Shown in pieces: positions 12,859 to 23,300 of a DNA stretch of 64,000 nt. The translations under genes and the position numbers were made by a program. The notes under the pieces were generated by a model. It did no database searches and was not told the origin of the DNA. It saw only the letters and a list, made by a program, of their open reading frames with translations. The stretch is from Lactobacillus sp. LL6 (GTDB lineage: Bacteria > Bacillota > Bacilli > Lactobacillales > Lactobacillaceae): assembly GCF_007570935.1 (NCBI RefSeq), contig NZ_VLLR01000001.1, forward strand, positions 1,488,001-1,552,000, given 5' to 3'. Every line of letters starts with the position of its first letter. Positions within the stretch are counted from its first letter, which is position 1.

Positions 12859-12887
12859 ATTATATCAGGCTCATTTTCTTTTGTCAA
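12859..12887 (-). promoter_or_regulatory. rRNA operon promoter P2
   Basis: Perfect consensus on the minus strand: -35 TTGACA (12882-12887), 17 bp, -10 TATAAT (12859-12864). Confidence 0.92.
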
Positions 12888-12975
12888 GAACTTTTTTCAA
12901 TTTCTTTTAAAAGATTTTTGAGCTTGGCTGTCATCTCTCTTTGGCTTTCTGCCTTTTTCCTGACGACAGTTAAAT

Positions 12976-13004
12976 ATATTACCAGCTTTTCTTCTTTTTG
13001 ACAA
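12976..13004 (-). promoter_or_regulatory. rRNA operon promoter P1
   Basis: -35 TTGTCA (12999-13004), 17 bp, -10 TAATAT (12976-12981), 117 bp upstream of P2. The 440-bp gap between 16S and serS holds these promoters, the untranslated leader and the serS terminator, and no gene. Confidence 0.75.
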
Positions 13005-13152
13005 CCCCTTTTTTGAATCTTTTTTTAAAAAGTTTTCTTGAGCTGTCTCTTCCTTTTTCAGAAGTTCTTTATCGCTTCAAGCGACTTTATTAGAATACAG
13101 GACTTTTTATTAAATTGCAAGCTTTTTTTGCAAAAAATTTAAATTAAATAAA

Positions 13153-13174
13153 AAAGAGGACCGAAGTCCTCTTT
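13153..13174 (-). terminator. serS terminator
   Basis: Hairpin AAAGAGGAC-TTCG-GTCCTCTTT followed by T residues on the minus strand. Confidence 0.9.
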
Positions 13175-13181
13175 ATATCAA

Positions 13182-14489
13182 CTAAATCAAGCTTTCTTGT
13201 TTAGTAATTTTCTTCATACCATTCATGTATGGTACTAATGCATCTGGTACAGTTACACTGCCATCTTCATTTTGATAATTTTCTAAAATTGCAGCTACAG
13301 TTCTACCTACAGCAAGTCCAGAACCATTCAAAGTGTGAACTAAGTGAAGCTTACCATCTTCACCACGATAACGAATCTTAGCACGGCGAGCTTGGAAGTC
13401 AGTACAGTTTGAACAACTTGAAATTTCACGATACTTATCTTGTGCTGGCATCCAAACTTCAAGATCATAAGTTTTAGCACTAGTAAAACTTGCATCTCCA
13501 GTAGAAAGGGCCACAACATGATATGGTAAACCTAATTTTTGTAATAAGTGTTCTGCATTATGGGTAAGCTTTTCAAGTTCATCCCATGATTCTTCTGGTT
13601 TACACAACTTGACCATTTCAACTTTTCTAAATTCGTGCATTCTAATTAAACCACGTGTATCACGACCAGCAGAACCAGCTTCACTTCTAAATGCTGGTGA
13701 CATAGCAGTTACATTAATAGGCAACTTTTCATCATGAATAATTTCATCGCGGAAATAGTTTACCAAAGGAACTTCAGCAGTTGGAATTAAAGTTAAGTCT
13801 CTTGGCTTATCTGGATCATCATTATCAACGATAGTATAAACATCTTCGTGGAATTTAGGGAATTGTCCAGTTCCTTGCATTGAAGCATCATTTACTAAGT
13901 ATGGCGGGATAATTTCAGTGTATCCTTCTTTAGTATTTTCATCCAAGAAGAAGTTAAATACAGCACGCTCTAAAAGAGCTCCTGCACCTTTATAGTAAAC
14001 AAAACGAGCTCCTGAAACTTTAGCACCACGATCCCAATCTAAAATATCAAGGTCAGTTCCAATATCCCAGTGTGCTTTTGGTTTAAAGTCAAACTTAGTT
14101 GGCTCTTCCCACTTACGAACTTCTTCATTGTAGCTTTCATCAGGACCAATTGGGTCTGAGTCTGCTGGGAAGTTAGGCAAACGAAGCAAAATGTAGTCTT
14201 GTTTTTCAGTTAAATCACGAATTTCTTCATCCAAATCCTTGATTTGAGCACTTACTTCTTGCATTTGCTTAATAGCGCTACTTGCGTCTTCTTTATTACG
14301 CTTTGCTTCACCGATTTTTTTAGAAACATCATTTCTTTCAGCCTTAAGTTGTTCACTCTTGGTTAAATCTTCACGACGTTTTTTATCAATTTCAACTAAT
14401 TCATCTAATTCTTCAGGCTCAATGCCGCGTGTTGCGAGCTTATCTTTAGCCCAATCAAGATTCTCACGAATCACTTTAATATCTAACAT
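13182..14489 (-). CDS. serS: Seryl-tRNA synthetase
   Basis: 435 residues, usual SerRS length. The N-terminal about 110 residues form the long tRNA-binding coiled coil. Class II motifs follow: [10 protein letters not shown] and [21 protein letters not shown] (motif 2 with its Arg), and the C-terminal [18 protein letters not shown] (motif 3). It charges serine onto tRNA-Ser, including the two tRNA-Ser genes in this window. An ATG exists at 14507, but the ATG at 14489 has GGAGG 7 bp upstream and begins with the canonical [10 protein letters not shown], so it is used. Expression is controlled by the T-box leader just upstream. Confidence 0.97.
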   Translation of the reverse strand: MLDIKVIRENLDWAKDKLATRGIEPEELDELVEIDKKRREDLTKSEQLKAERNDVSKKIGEAKRNKEDASSAIKQMQEVSAQIKDLDEEIRDLTEKQDYILLRLPNFPADSDPIGPDESYNEEVRKWEEPTKFDFKPKAHWDIGTDLDILDWDRGAKVSGARFVYYKGAGALLERAVFNFFLDENTKEGYTEIIPPYLVNDASMQGTGQFPKFHEDVYTIVDNDDPDKPRDLTLIPTAEVPLVNYFRDEIIHDEKLPINVTAMSPAFRSEAGSAGRDTRGLIRMHEFRKVEMVKLCKPEESWDELEKLTHNAEHLLQKLGLPYHVVALSTGDASFTSAKTYDLEVWMPAQDKYREISSCSNCTDFQARRAKIRYRGEDGKLHLVHTLNGSGLAVGRTVAAILENYQNEDGSVTVPDALVPYMNGMKKITKQESLI

Positions 14490-14735
14490 TAAAAAACCTC
14501 CATACAAAAAGAGCCGAATTATCCCTATATTTGGGACGAATCGGCTCTTACACTGTCTTTCGCGGTACCACCCAACTTCAGTCGTAATGACTGCACTTCA
14601 TTGAAAATGACTGATAACGGCGTCAGACCGTGCAACTATTAATTGCCCACATTTAGAAATCTGGAAGCGACCGCACCTGCTTCTCACCACACTAGCAGAC
14701 TCTCTTTAAGCAGTCTTAGGATTTCGTGTTTTCGT
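14490..14735 (-). promoter_or_regulatory. T-box leader of serS
   Basis: The minus strand carries the conserved T-box GGGTGGTACCGCG (14561-14573). Stem I is closed by AGAGAGTCTG pairing with CAGATTTCT, with a TCC serine triplet (14663-14665) as the probable specifier. The anti-terminator competes with the terminator hairpin at 14509-14549. The TGGT of the T-box can pair with an A or, by wobble, G discriminator; tRNA-Ser(GCT) here has G. Uncharged tRNA-Ser should allow read-through into serS. Confidence 0.9.
14509..14549 (-). terminator. T-box terminator of serS leader
   Basis: Arms AAGAGCCGATTCGTCCC and GGGATAATTCGGCTCTT (one mismatch), then T residues on the minus strand. Confidence 0.9.
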
Positions 14736-15267
14736 CTATTTTAAGCCATTCTGCCTTTTTGAGCAAATAATATTTTTCTTTATATGAAAAAATTTCTGAA
14801 ATCTGATTCATATCATATTCATAAATATATTTAAAGCCTAAAGCTTCTAATAATTTTTGACTGCGAACATTTTCTTCAAAAACTCCTGCCCAAATCTCTG
14901 TTTGATTTAATTTTATAAAAGCATAATTCAAAACTAACTTAATAGCTTTTTTCATTAAACCTTGTCCTTGATAAGATGAATCAATCAAAAAACCTATTTC
15001 TTTAGTATTCAGCAACCCGCTACGCTCATCTAGGCCACGTTCATAAAGTTCAATCAATCCAATCACTTTATCGTCATTTTTTAGGCAAATAGCATAACTA
15101 TATTTTCTCTTAGCATATTGTTTTACAGCCTGAAGAGCTTCATCATAATTATTAAAATGATTAAATCCAGCTAGCTTATGAAAATGAGCATCTTGCCCCC
15201 ATTTATATAAAACAGCTGCATCCCCCAACTCAAAATTTCTCAAATATATTTCTTCATCATCAATCAT
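14716..15267 (-). CDS. GNAT family N-acetyltransferase (RimJ/RimL-like)
   Basis: 183 residues. The acetyl-CoA-binding region appears as IDSSYQGQGLMKKAIKLVLN (about 93-112), followed by NVRSQKLLEALGFKYIYEYD, typical of RimJ/RimL-type GNAT enzymes that acetylate protein N-termini or small molecules. The substrate is not evident. Its ATG directly follows the stop of the VTT-family gene upstream, so the two are probably cotranscribed. Confidence 0.8.
   Translation of the reverse strand: MIDDEEIYLRNFELGDAAVLYKWGQDAHFHKLAGFNHFNNYDEALQAVKQYAKRKYSYAICLKNDDKVIGLIELYERGLDERSGLLNTKEIGFLIDSSYQGQGLMKKAIKLVLNYAFIKLNQTEIWAGVFEENVRSQKLLEALGFKYIYEYDMNQISEIFSYKEKYYLLKKAEWLKIDENTKS
14738..14766 (-). promoter_or_regulatory. 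Probable serS promoter inside the GNAT gene end
   Basis: -35 TTGCTC (14761-14766), 17 bp, -10 TAAAAT (14738-14743). It lies within the last codons of the upstream GNAT gene and is placed correctly for the T-box RNA. Confidence 0.5.
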
Positions 15268-15873
15268 TTATTTACCTACTATCTTTAAAAGCCAGTTAGC
15301 TCCATAAACCAATCCAATACTATAAGCCGCAATTGTCCAAGGTTTACATAAAATTATAATCCAAAAGTATGTCCAGAATTTCATCTTTGTTAATCCAGCT
15401 AACAAACATAAAACATCATCTGGAGCAGCCGGCGCTAAAATACACAATGCAAAAAACCAATTAAACTTCTTTTGATTTTTTGTCCATTTCATATACTTAT
15501 CTAGTGTTTCTTCGGACACAATATGCAAAATAAAAGGCCTACCATAATAACGTGCCAAGAAAAAATTGATTATTGAGCCAATACAAATACCAATGTAATT
15601 ATATATAAATCCTGCAACTGGTCCAAAAAATACAACCCCACCTAATAAAGAAACTCCTCCAGGAATAATTGGAATAACTACTTGTACAATTTGAATCAAG
15701 ACAAAAACTATCGGTCCAATAATTTGCTTATTCGCTAAATAGGCTTTCATTTTTTCTTGATCGGTAAAAATTCCCAATTTATACCAATAAATCACAAGCA
15801 AAACAATAATAATTCCACAAATTATCGTGGCATAATTAATCAACTTTCTACTAGTTTTTGCTGATAAATGCAT
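15268..15873 (-). CDS. TVP38/TMEM64 (VTT-domain, DedA-like) membrane protein
   Basis: 201 residues with four to five helices. IVQVVIPIIPGGVSLLGGVVFFGP followed by IGSIINFFLARYYGR (about 65-112) matches the VTT/SNARE-associated domain, thought to form re-entrant loops and to act in lipid scrambling or membrane homeostasis. Well-spaced GGAGG precedes the ATG. First gene of a two-gene unit with the GNAT gene. Confidence 0.8.
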   Translation of the reverse strand: MHLSAKTSRKLINYATIICGIIIVLLVIYWYKLGIFTDQEKMKAYLANKQIIGPIVFVLIQIVQVVIPIIPGGVSLLGGVVFFGPVAGFIYNYIGICIGSIINFFLARYYGRPFILHIVSEETLDKYMKWTKNQKKFNWFFALCILAPAAPDDVLCLLAGLTKMKFWTYFWIIILCKPWTIAAYSIGLVYGANWLLKIVGK

Positions 15874-16020
15874 CTCTGTTCGCCTCCAAGGTAAAAAACG
15901 TCTAATTATATTTTAACTATGATTACATACTTAGAACAGCATTAGCAATTGTCTAACACATATTTTGAAGATTTTTAATATATAATGGAGTATGAATAAT
16001 ATTTTGAAAGGGTGTGTATT

Positions 16021-16815
16021 ATGGTCGTAAGAAAAAATGATATTGTCTATGACACAGACAAAAATTTAAAAACTGATATTTATTTTCCAAATGATACTTC
16101 ATCAGACACAAAAATTTTGATTTTTTGGCATGGTGGCGGCTGGTTCCGCGGAAGCAAAGTTGCTGCTAAAAAGATGGGAATTCGTTTTGCTAATGCAGGT
16201 TTTATGACTTTTATTCCTGAATATAGTCTTGCACCAAGCCAAATTTTTCCAGAAGCACATAATGATGCCAATCAGTTTGTTAAATGGCTTTTAAAATCAG
16301 AATACACTGATGACGATGATCAAAAAAATATCGTTCAAATTGGTGCTAGTGTCGGTGGCACTATGGCTTTAAATATTGCCGGAAAATATGGTTTCCCTAC
16401 TGTTACATGGTCAGCACCGGTTGATTTTTCTGATTGGATGAAAAAACATAAAGATGTTAAGCCTTCTTTTGAAGCAAAAGATGAACTAGGTCTTACTGAA
16501 CCTCACGAAATCAATAATGCATTTTATAAATACTTTACTCTTACTTATGCTGGAGCAAATGATCCAAAAATCCTCAAAAAGATGGATGCTGCTTCTTATG
16601 ACTACAGCAATTTAAAAGAATTGATGATGATAAATTCTGCCGATGAACTAACTCCATTAAAGAGCGTTTTAAACTTTGTTGATTTTTTAGCTCAGAAAAA
16701 TCTAGGAGTAGAACTTCTTGTTATCAAAGGTTACGGACATGCGATGGATTATGCCAGCGATTATGTTGACGAATCTCTCGATTTTTTATATCAGACTATT
16801 AAGCGCCAAAAATAA
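16021..16815 (+). CDS. Alpha/beta hydrolase (esterase/lipase, HSL-like)
   Basis: 264 residues. HGGGW at about 37-41 is the oxyanion-hole motif of the HSL/BD-FAE type esterases; GASVG at about 110 carries the nucleophile Ser; ADELTP and GYGHAMD supply the Asp and His. A cytoplasmic carboxylesterase is expected; no signal peptide. A GTG at 16012 is possible, but the ATG at 16021 has AAAGGG 8 bp upstream. The Rgg-type regulator starts 2 bp after its stop, so they form an operon. Confidence 0.82.
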   Translation: MVVRKNDIVYDTDKNLKTDIYFPNDTSSDTKILIFWHGGGWFRGSKVAAKKMGIRFANAGFMTFIPEYSLAPSQIFPEAHNDANQFVKWLLKSEYTDDDDQKNIVQIGASVGGTMALNIAGKYGFPTVTWSAPVDFSDWMKKHKDVKPSFEAKDELGLTEPHEINNAFYKYFTLTYAGANDPKILKKMDAASYDYSNLKELMMINSADELTPLKSVLNFVDFLAQKNLGVELLVIKGYGHAMDYASDYVDESLDFLYQTIKRQK

Positions 16816-16817
16816 TT

Positions 16818-17687
16818 ATGATTAACATTCAAAAATTTATTCAAATCAGAAAATCTCAAAAAATTTCTCAAAATGAACTTTGTAAAGACATTTGCACACA
16901 ATCTACTTTGAGCAAATTTGAAAATAATGGACAAGTCCCTTCTTTCAAAATTTTGCAAAATTTATGTGATCGCATGAGTATCGAAGTCGGAGACATTATG
17001 ACTACTAGTAAAGATAATGTTACCACTCAAAAAATGTTTGAAGCCGATTTTGCCTTTATTACCTATAACTACACCAAAGTTTATAAACTACTACAAGAAA
17101 TTGATCCTAAAGATTTAAAGCATAAAACCGACCAGCTACATTACAGTTATTTGCAAGGGATGTTTGCCTTTGAAAGTGACCGAAACAGCATGACTGCGCT
17201 CTTTTACTTTAATAGCATTTTAAACGATGGTACTTTAACCAAAAATAATATCTATCGTCTTTTAGCTCTTAATGGCTGCAGCAAAATTTATTTTGAAGAA
17301 AAAGAGATGGCTAAAGCACATCATTACTATGACCAAATATTGAAATACATTAAGGATGTTCCCATTGATGATGAATTATCTACTTTGCAAGTTTTATCAA
17401 TTTTGTGCAATGCTGGTGAGTTTTATGGACAAGAAGAAGAATTTAAGCAATCTAACTCCTTGCTAAATTATGGTTATAAGATTGCCAGTGAGCATCACAC
17501 CGTCTACTTTTTAGCTAGGATCCTTCTTCAAATGGGAATCAACGATATTGAACAAGACAAACGAATTGATATTATCTTGCAGCATCTTTATGATGCATGT
17601 GCATTTGCTCGTATCAATAAAAACCACGTAACTTTAGTAAAAGCACGTAACTTAATTAAACAAGTTGAAAACAAAACTACTAATTGA
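16818..17687 (+). CDS. Rgg/GadR/MutR family transcriptional regulator
   Basis: 289 residues. N-terminal HTH (residues about 5-58, with SQNELCKDICTQSTLSKFEN) and a C-terminal all-helical TPR-like domain, the usual Rgg layout. Many Rgg proteins sense short hydrophobic peptides, but I found no adjacent peptide gene on either strand. It is cotranscribed with the esterase, and the following aldehyde dehydrogenase promoter carries an inverted repeat that overlaps the rgg stop codon. Those may be targets; this is inference. Confidence 0.85.
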   Translation: MINIQKFIQIRKSQKISQNELCKDICTQSTLSKFENNGQVPSFKILQNLCDRMSIEVGDIMTTSKDNVTTQKMFEADFAFITYNYTKVYKLLQEIDPKDLKHKTDQLHYSYLQGMFAFESDRNSMTALFYFNSILNDGTLTKNNIYRLLALNGCSKIYFEEKEMAKAHHYYDQILKYIKDVPIDDELSTLQVLSILCNAGEFYGQEEEFKQSNSLLNYGYKIASEHHTVYFLARILLQMGINDIEQDKRIDIILQHLYDACAFARINKNHVTLVKARNLIKQVENKTTN

Positions 17688-17720
17688 CTAGTTTTTTCAG
17701 TTTTGCAAAAAACTAGTCAA
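17684..17720. promoter_or_regulatory. Perfect inverted repeat before the aldehyde dehydrogenase, possible operator
   Basis: 14-bp arms TTGACTAGTTTTTT and AAAAAACTAGTCAA separated by 9 bp. There is no T run beyond either arm, so it is not a convincing terminator by itself. The right arm contains the -35 box of the dehydrogenase promoter. Confidence 0.55.
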
Positions 17721-17742
17721 TCCAGTGTAAGCGTTTTATAAT
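17714..17742 (+). promoter_or_regulatory. Promoter with embedded cre-like site for the aldehyde dehydrogenase
   Basis: -35 TAGTCA (17714-17719, weak), 17 bp, consensus -10 TATAAT (17737-17742). The spacer holds TGTAAGCGTTTTAT (17726-17739), matching 12 of 14 positions of the CcpA cre consensus TGNAARCGNWWWCA; a bound CcpA would block the promoter. Confidence 0.5.
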
Positions 17743-17777
17743 AAAAGCGTAATTATAGTTTTATAACGAGGAAAAAT

Positions 17778-19160
17778 ATGTCAAAATACGAATCTATTAA
17801 TCCATATAACGGCGAGGTTTTCGCCACATTTGAAAATCCAGATAAACAAAAAATTGAAGAATCACTTAGTTTAGCTCATGCACTATACAAAAAATGGCGT
17901 CATGAAAAACCTGAAACTCGTGCAAAACAACTTCATGAAGTCGCTCAAGGCATAAAAGAACATGAAGATTCCCTTGCTAAAATGATGACTTTGGAAATGG
18001 GAAAATTGCTTAAGGAATCCAAAGAAGAAGTAGAACTTTGTGTACAAATTTGTGAATTTTATGCAAAGCATGGTGTAGAAATGCTGAAACCACAAAAATT
18101 AGATTCCACTTTAGGAAATGCTTACTACTTGAAGCAATCTACAGGCGTTATCATGGCTTGTGAGCCTTGGAACTTCCCACTTTATCAAGTTATTCGTGTA
18201 TTTGCACCTAACTTTATAGTTGGTAATCCAATGCTTTTAAAACATGCTCATAATGTACCATCAAGTGCTGCCTTAATTGAAAAAGTTATAAAAAGATCCG
18301 GTGCTCCTGAAGGTAGTTTGATCAATCTTTATTTAAGTTATGATCAATTAGCTGATGTAATTGCTGATAATCGTATTCAAGGAGTTGCTCTAACTGGGTC
18401 AGAACGAGGAGGCAGTTCAGTTGCTGCAGAAGCGGGAAAAGCCTTAAAGAAGTCAACTATGGAACTTGGCGGTAATGACCCCTTTATCGTTTTAGATGAT
18501 GCTGATCCTGATGTTTTACGAAATGTGTTAAGTGATGCAAGAACTTATAATGATGGACAAGTCTGCACTTCTTCTAAACGAATTATTGTTGTTAAATCTC
18601 GCTATGAGGAAGTTTTACATGAACTTAAAAATGTCTTTTCTAATTTAAAGCCTGGGGATCCACTTGACTCAAGCACTACTCTTTCACCAATGAACTCAAT
18701 GAATTCTAAAGAAAAATTAGAAAAACTTGTTGATGAAGCAATTGATAATGGTGCAGAAGTATTTTACCAATATCCTGAAATCGAATCCAAAGGTGCATTC
18801 TTTAGACCTATTATTCTGACACATCTTGGAAAAGATAATCCAGTTTTTGATAAAGAAATGTTTGGTCCGGTTGCAGAAGTATATTGCGTTGAAAATGAAG
18901 ATGAAGCGATTGCTTTAGCAAACGATTCAAGTTATGGTTTAGGTTCTTCAATTATCAGTAGCAATATTGAACACGCTCAAGAATTAGCTAGCGAAATCGA
19001 AACTGGAATGACTGTAATTAATGGTCGCTGGGTAACTTCAGGCGACTTACCGTTTGGTGGTGTTAAAAAATCTGGGTATGGACGTGAATTGAGCAAATTA
19101 GGATTAATGGCATTTGTGAATGAACACTTAGTCATTGATGTTACTAAATCTAATGAATAA
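17778..19160 (+). CDS. NAD(P)-dependent aldehyde dehydrogenase (succinate-semialdehyde dehydrogenase-like)
   Basis: 460 residues, normal for the ALDH superfamily. [10 protein letters not shown] (about 131-140), the catalytic Glu in MELGGNDPF (about 233), and the catalytic Cys in [11 protein letters not shown] (about 265) are present. Closest in style to the GabD/YneI group that oxidises succinate semialdehyde or similar aldehydes; the exact substrate is uncertain. It stands as a single gene with its own promoter, and ends at a bidirectional terminator shared with the convergent zinc-ribbon gene. Confidence 0.88.
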   Translation: MSKYESINPYNGEVFATFENPDKQKIEESLSLAHALYKKWRHEKPETRAKQLHEVAQGIKEHEDSLAKMMTLEMGKLLKESKEEVELCVQICEFYAKHGVEMLKPQKLDSTLGNAYYLKQSTGVIMACEPWNFPLYQVIRVFAPNFIVGNPMLLKHAHNVPSSAALIEKVIKRSGAPEGSLINLYLSYDQLADVIADNRIQGVALTGSERGGSSVAAEAGKALKKSTMELGGNDPFIVLDDADPDVLRNVLSDARTYNDGQVCTSSKRIIVVKSRYEEVLHELKNVFSNLKPGDPLDSSTTLSPMNSMNSKEKLEKLVDEAIDNGAEVFYQYPEIESKGAFFRPIILTHLGKDNPVFDKEMFGPVAEVYCVENEDEAIALANDSSYGLGSSIISSNIEHAQELASEIETGMTVINGRWVTSGDLPFGGVKKSGYGRELSKLGLMAFVNEHLVIDVTKSNE

Positions 19161-19185
19161 TTTAGATAATTATTTCTAACCATAT

Positions 19186-19222
19186 AAAAAAGATTGAGCT
19201 GTATTAGCGCTCAATCTTTTTT
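19186..19222. terminator. Bidirectional terminator
   Basis: 14-bp arms AAAAAAGATTGAGC and GCTCAATCTTTTTT; serves the dehydrogenase (+) and the zinc-ribbon gene (-), whose stop codon lies in the loop. Confidence 0.85.
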
Positions 19223-20205
19223 GCTTTTTTAAATAAATTATATCCTGCCAAAGCAGTAGTCATTATACTTATCAAAATTAAGAAATACATCGATGCCCCA
19301 ATTGATACCGCATAAGTCAGAAGTTGACTCGTAACTTGCCCTAAAATACCACTTGTTGCTCTTACTGGAGCAGATAATTTAAATACAACAAAAATTAAGA
19401 ATATTGTTTCTAATAATGACAAAATAAATGCAGTAGTTTTGCTTTGAGAAGTATTTTTTAAAGTATTAAAAATCACATAAATTGGAAAAACGATTAATAA
19501 AAGCCATACTAAATATAAAACAATAGCTGTCATCCAATTTTGTCCTGCTAATAATTTGGAAGCTAAATTTAAAATCACTTTGGAAATTGATAAATGTTCC
19601 GTATAAGTAATATTTGAGACCGCTGCACCTGAACCTGTAAAGAAAACAACTAAATTAATAGTAGATGTTAACACCACAGATAAAGGAATATATCCAAAAC
19701 GATGAATCTTTTTTTCCTTAACACTTTTTACTTTTTTCGCTACATCGGGATGTGAAGCTTCAAACTTTTTACTTCGACGTTTAACCTTTTCGCTATGAAC
19801 TTCAACATGGTTAAACATATCAGAACCAACTTGATTGATTTTTTGAGTTAAACGCTTGTCAGCAGTATATTGCTCAATTTTTTCTTTGCGATCACAAACA
19901 ATATAAAGCCATCCCATTAAAAGCAAAAAACTAATCCACCCAGCTGCTCTAGAAAAACTCATCATTACCAATAAGATAACACCTACTACAAATACAATCG
20001 TAGCATTTGCCCGTACCCAATCAATCATTTTTTGAACAGTTGAGTTCTGTCTTTTAGGGTTAAATTCTTCTCTATATTGTGCTCGTCTAACTTTAGGCAT
20101 ATCATTCAAAAATTCTTTACGATATTTTTCTAAATTAAAACCACAATTAGGACACAGTTGATCTTCTTTTGAAACTTCATGACCACAATTAGGACAAGTT
20201 GACAT
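19204..20205 (-). CDS. Zinc-ribbon membrane protein of unknown function
   Basis: 333 residues from the ATG at 20205, which has GGAGG upstream and puts the zinc ribbon at the very N-terminus (MSTCPNCGHEVSKEDQLCPN: two CxxC knuckles). It continues with a charged linker, two helices near residues 70-105, a basic stretch, and four to five helices in the C-terminal half. Proteins of this layout are common in lactobacilli with no known function. The zinc ribbon is cytoplasmic by charge distribution. Confidence 0.7.
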   Translation of the reverse strand: MSTCPNCGHEVSKEDQLCPNCGFNLEKYRKEFLNDMPKVRRAQYREEFNPKRQNSTVQKMIDWVRANATIVFVVGVILLVMMSFSRAAGWISFLLLMGWLYIVCDRKEKIEQYTADKRLTQKINQVGSDMFNHVEVHSEKVKRRSKKFEASHPDVAKKVKSVKEKKIHRFGYIPLSVVLTSTINLVVFFTGSGAAVSNITYTEHLSISKVILNLASKLLAGQNWMTAIVLYLVWLLLIVFPIYVIFNTLKNTSQSKTTAFILSLLETIFLIFVVFKLSAPVRATSGILGQVTSQLLTYAVSIGASMYFLILISIMTTALAGYNLFKKAKKIER

Positions 20206-20350
20206 ACTATTCCTCCTCAACTATTTTTAATAATTATAACATTATGCATTGAAAGGAAGTATCAGCTGATTATATATTTGAGATAAACTTATACTATTTA
20301 AGGTTAAAAAGCTCTCAGAACGGCAAAATTTATTGTTAAAAGCAAAAATA

Positions 20351-20378
20351 AAACAGGCTTAGTAATTTAGCCTGCTTT
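20351..20378 (-). terminator. Terminator after the MMPL gene
   Basis: Hairpin AAAGCAGGCT...AGCCTGTTT followed by T-rich sequence on the minus strand. Confidence 0.8.
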
Positions 20379-20389
20379 ATTTTTCATAT

Positions 20390-23300
20390 TTAATTCTTTG
20401 AATGCTTATGTTTGCCTAAATTAAAGCCTGAAAATCCTTCATAAGTAAGCTTAACCCCAGCAGTCAAAGTAATTGGCATAATAAATACCAAGATTAGAAG
20501 TCCGACAATAACAGTCAAAGCAACTTCAATTAAAGTTGGAATACCTGATGGAATTAACGCAGCAAAAGTACCACCTAAGATAACAGCTGCAGAAATTACA
20601 ACTGTACCAATAATTCCACATGCCTTCAAAATTCGTTCACTTGGTGAAGTCAATCCTTCAGTCTCTAATTCACGATAACGAGTCATAAGGAAGATACTGT
20701 AATCTACCCCAAGAGCAATTAACATGATGAAACTAAAGAATGGAGTGTTCCAAGTAAGCATATCACGACCCAAGATTGCTTTAACAATCCATTGATTAAT
20801 TGAAAGTGAGCATAGGTAAGCAATAAGAAGAGTTCCTAAAATGTAAACTGGTTGAAGAAGTGAACGAGTTACAAACATAAGGGCAATTCCGATACCAATA
20901 AGCATAATAGCTGCTGTTCTTAAGAAGTCGCTACTTGCAACATTCTTAGTATCTTCAATCTTAGAACTTTGTCCACCCATTGCAACTGTAGCGTTTCCTA
21001 ATTTAGTACCTTGAAGCGACTTCTTAGCCATTGCACTAAGTTCTTGTGAACGCTTAGTTGCTTCTTCAGCACTTGGATTTGAATTGAAGACAATAATGAG
21101 CATGGCTGCCTTCTTATCTGGACTTAAGTAAACATCAATTGACTTTTGGAACATTTCATTTTGGATAAATTCCTTAGGAATGTAGAAAGTCTTAGCAGCA
21201 GCAGAGGCACTTAAGCCCTTGAGGTAAGTTTCACCTTGACCTAAACCACTATTAACTCTATCAATACCTGAAGTAATCTTAGGAGTACTATCTGCCAAAC
21301 GACTTGCTCCTGATGACAATTGACTTGCTCCTGATGATAATTGACCTACACCATTTGCTAATTGGTCAGCCCCACTTGCACCTTGTGCCAAGCCTGAGTT
21401 AAGGCTGCCAGCACCTGAACTTAATGTACCAAGACCACTGTAAAGCTGGCCTGCTCCACTATTAAGACGGCTTGCACCTGAACTTAAACTTCCAAGACCA
21501 CTATAAAGCTGACCTGCTCCTGAATTCAAACGGTTTGCTCCTGCACTAAGTGAGCCAAGACCTGTATTCAAAGTACCTACACCAGAGTTAAGTTGGGCAG
21601 CGCCTGAGTTAAGACGACTTGCTCCTGCACTAAGTGAACCTAAGCCATTGTAAAGTTGACTTGCTCCAGCATTCAAACTAGTTGCACCATTCACACCTTG
21701 TGAAACAGCATTTTGAACTTGATTTAAACCAGAATTTAATTGATTAAGGGCTTGAACAGCACCAGGAAGCGCTTGGTTAGAAGCTGCTGCTAAAGTGTTA
21801 ACTTGAGTCTTTAATGCTTGAAGTTGAGTTAACATGTTAGTTTGTTGAACAGCAGCCATTGAGCTTTGAAGACCTCTTGCAGCTTCACTAGCTTCTGCAA
21901 TAGTGCCACTTAATGAAGAAGCTGCACTTGATGTATTAGAACTAGACATTGCACTTGCAACTGCTTTTTGAGCAGCTTCAGCACCAGCTGCGACAGCCTT
22001 ACTCTTTTGTTCATCTGTAGCATCTGAGTCAGCTAATGCACTTGCAACTGCACTTGATACAGCACTACCAATTTGACCAGCAGCTTGACTTGCATTTGAT
22101 GAACTACCACCTAAGCTACCAGCAGCACTTTGAAGTTTAGCTAAACTACTTTCAAGCTTAGCAGCATTTGCTTGTGCTGATTGCAAGCTTGAAGTAAGAG
22201 AACTAGTGTCAACTGAACCATTTAAAGCTGAATTTAATTGTTGAATGCCGCTATTGATTTGTGGCAAAGCAGTTTGAAGCTGAGCCAATTGTGATTTATT
22301 TGAACCATTCATTTGAGCAGACAATTGTGAACTCATTTGATTCAAACTATTAACTAATTGTTGAGTACCATCCTTTAAGCTGCCTGCTCCATTTTGTAAA
22401 CGATCAGCACCACTTTGAAGTGAACTTGCACCATTTTGAAGTGCTAAAGTACCACTTTCAAGACGACCAGCACCGTTTTGTAAACGAGCTACACCACTTA
22501 CAAGAGAACTAGTACCATTTTGCAAACTACCAGCACCGCTTTGAAGACGATTTGCTCCACTAGCAAGAGTACTTGTACCATTTTGCAAACTACTTGCACC
22601 ATTTTGAAGACGTTCAGCTCCACTTTGAAGACGACTTGCACCGTTTTGAAGGCGACTAGTACCGCTCTTTAATTGATCAGCACCATCTTGTAAACGACTA
22701 GTACCACTCTTTAATTGATCAGCACCACTTGCTAAACGATTAGCACCACTAGTTACCTTTTGACTTCCTTTACTTAATTTTCCAAGACCTGTACGCGCAT
22801 CATCAACACCATCATTTACAGTATTTAATTGATTATTTACATAAAGCGCATCAATCTTTTCACCATATGGTTGAGTAACTGAAGTTACAAAAGATACATC
22901 TTTTGATTGTTGAAGCTGATTAGTTAATTGATCAATCAACTTTAAATTATCTTCATTATCTAGCTTATGATTACTCTTGATGTATAAGTAGGAAGGTTCT
23001 GCCATTCCCTTTGAAAAATGCTTTTGCACAATCAAAAGTCCTTGCTTTGCAGGAACACTATCAGCAATTTCATCAGTATCGTCATAATTCAAGTTGCCGT
23101 TATACATTAACATAAATGGCGTAACCACAACTGCTAAAATAATTAAGAAAAGAAATGGATGCTTCAAAGTTGAAGCAGAAATTCCATGCCAAAGTTTATC
23201 TTCACTTTCGCCGTTAAACTCTTTAGCAGGCCAGAACATCTTTTTGCCTAGAACTGCCATAAAGAATGGATTCAAAGTTAAAAGTACAACTAAAAGGACT

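Noticed and set aside
17684-17720. Inverted repeat after rgg called a terminator
   Set aside because: Neither arm is followed by a T run outside the repeat, and it overlaps the next promoter, so an operator is the better reading.
21293-22750. Short-period repeats considered as CRISPR or intergenic tandem repeats
   Set aside because: The 21-bp periodicity is codon-phased within one long ORF and codes heptads; no spacers. No CRISPR array was seen anywhere in the window.
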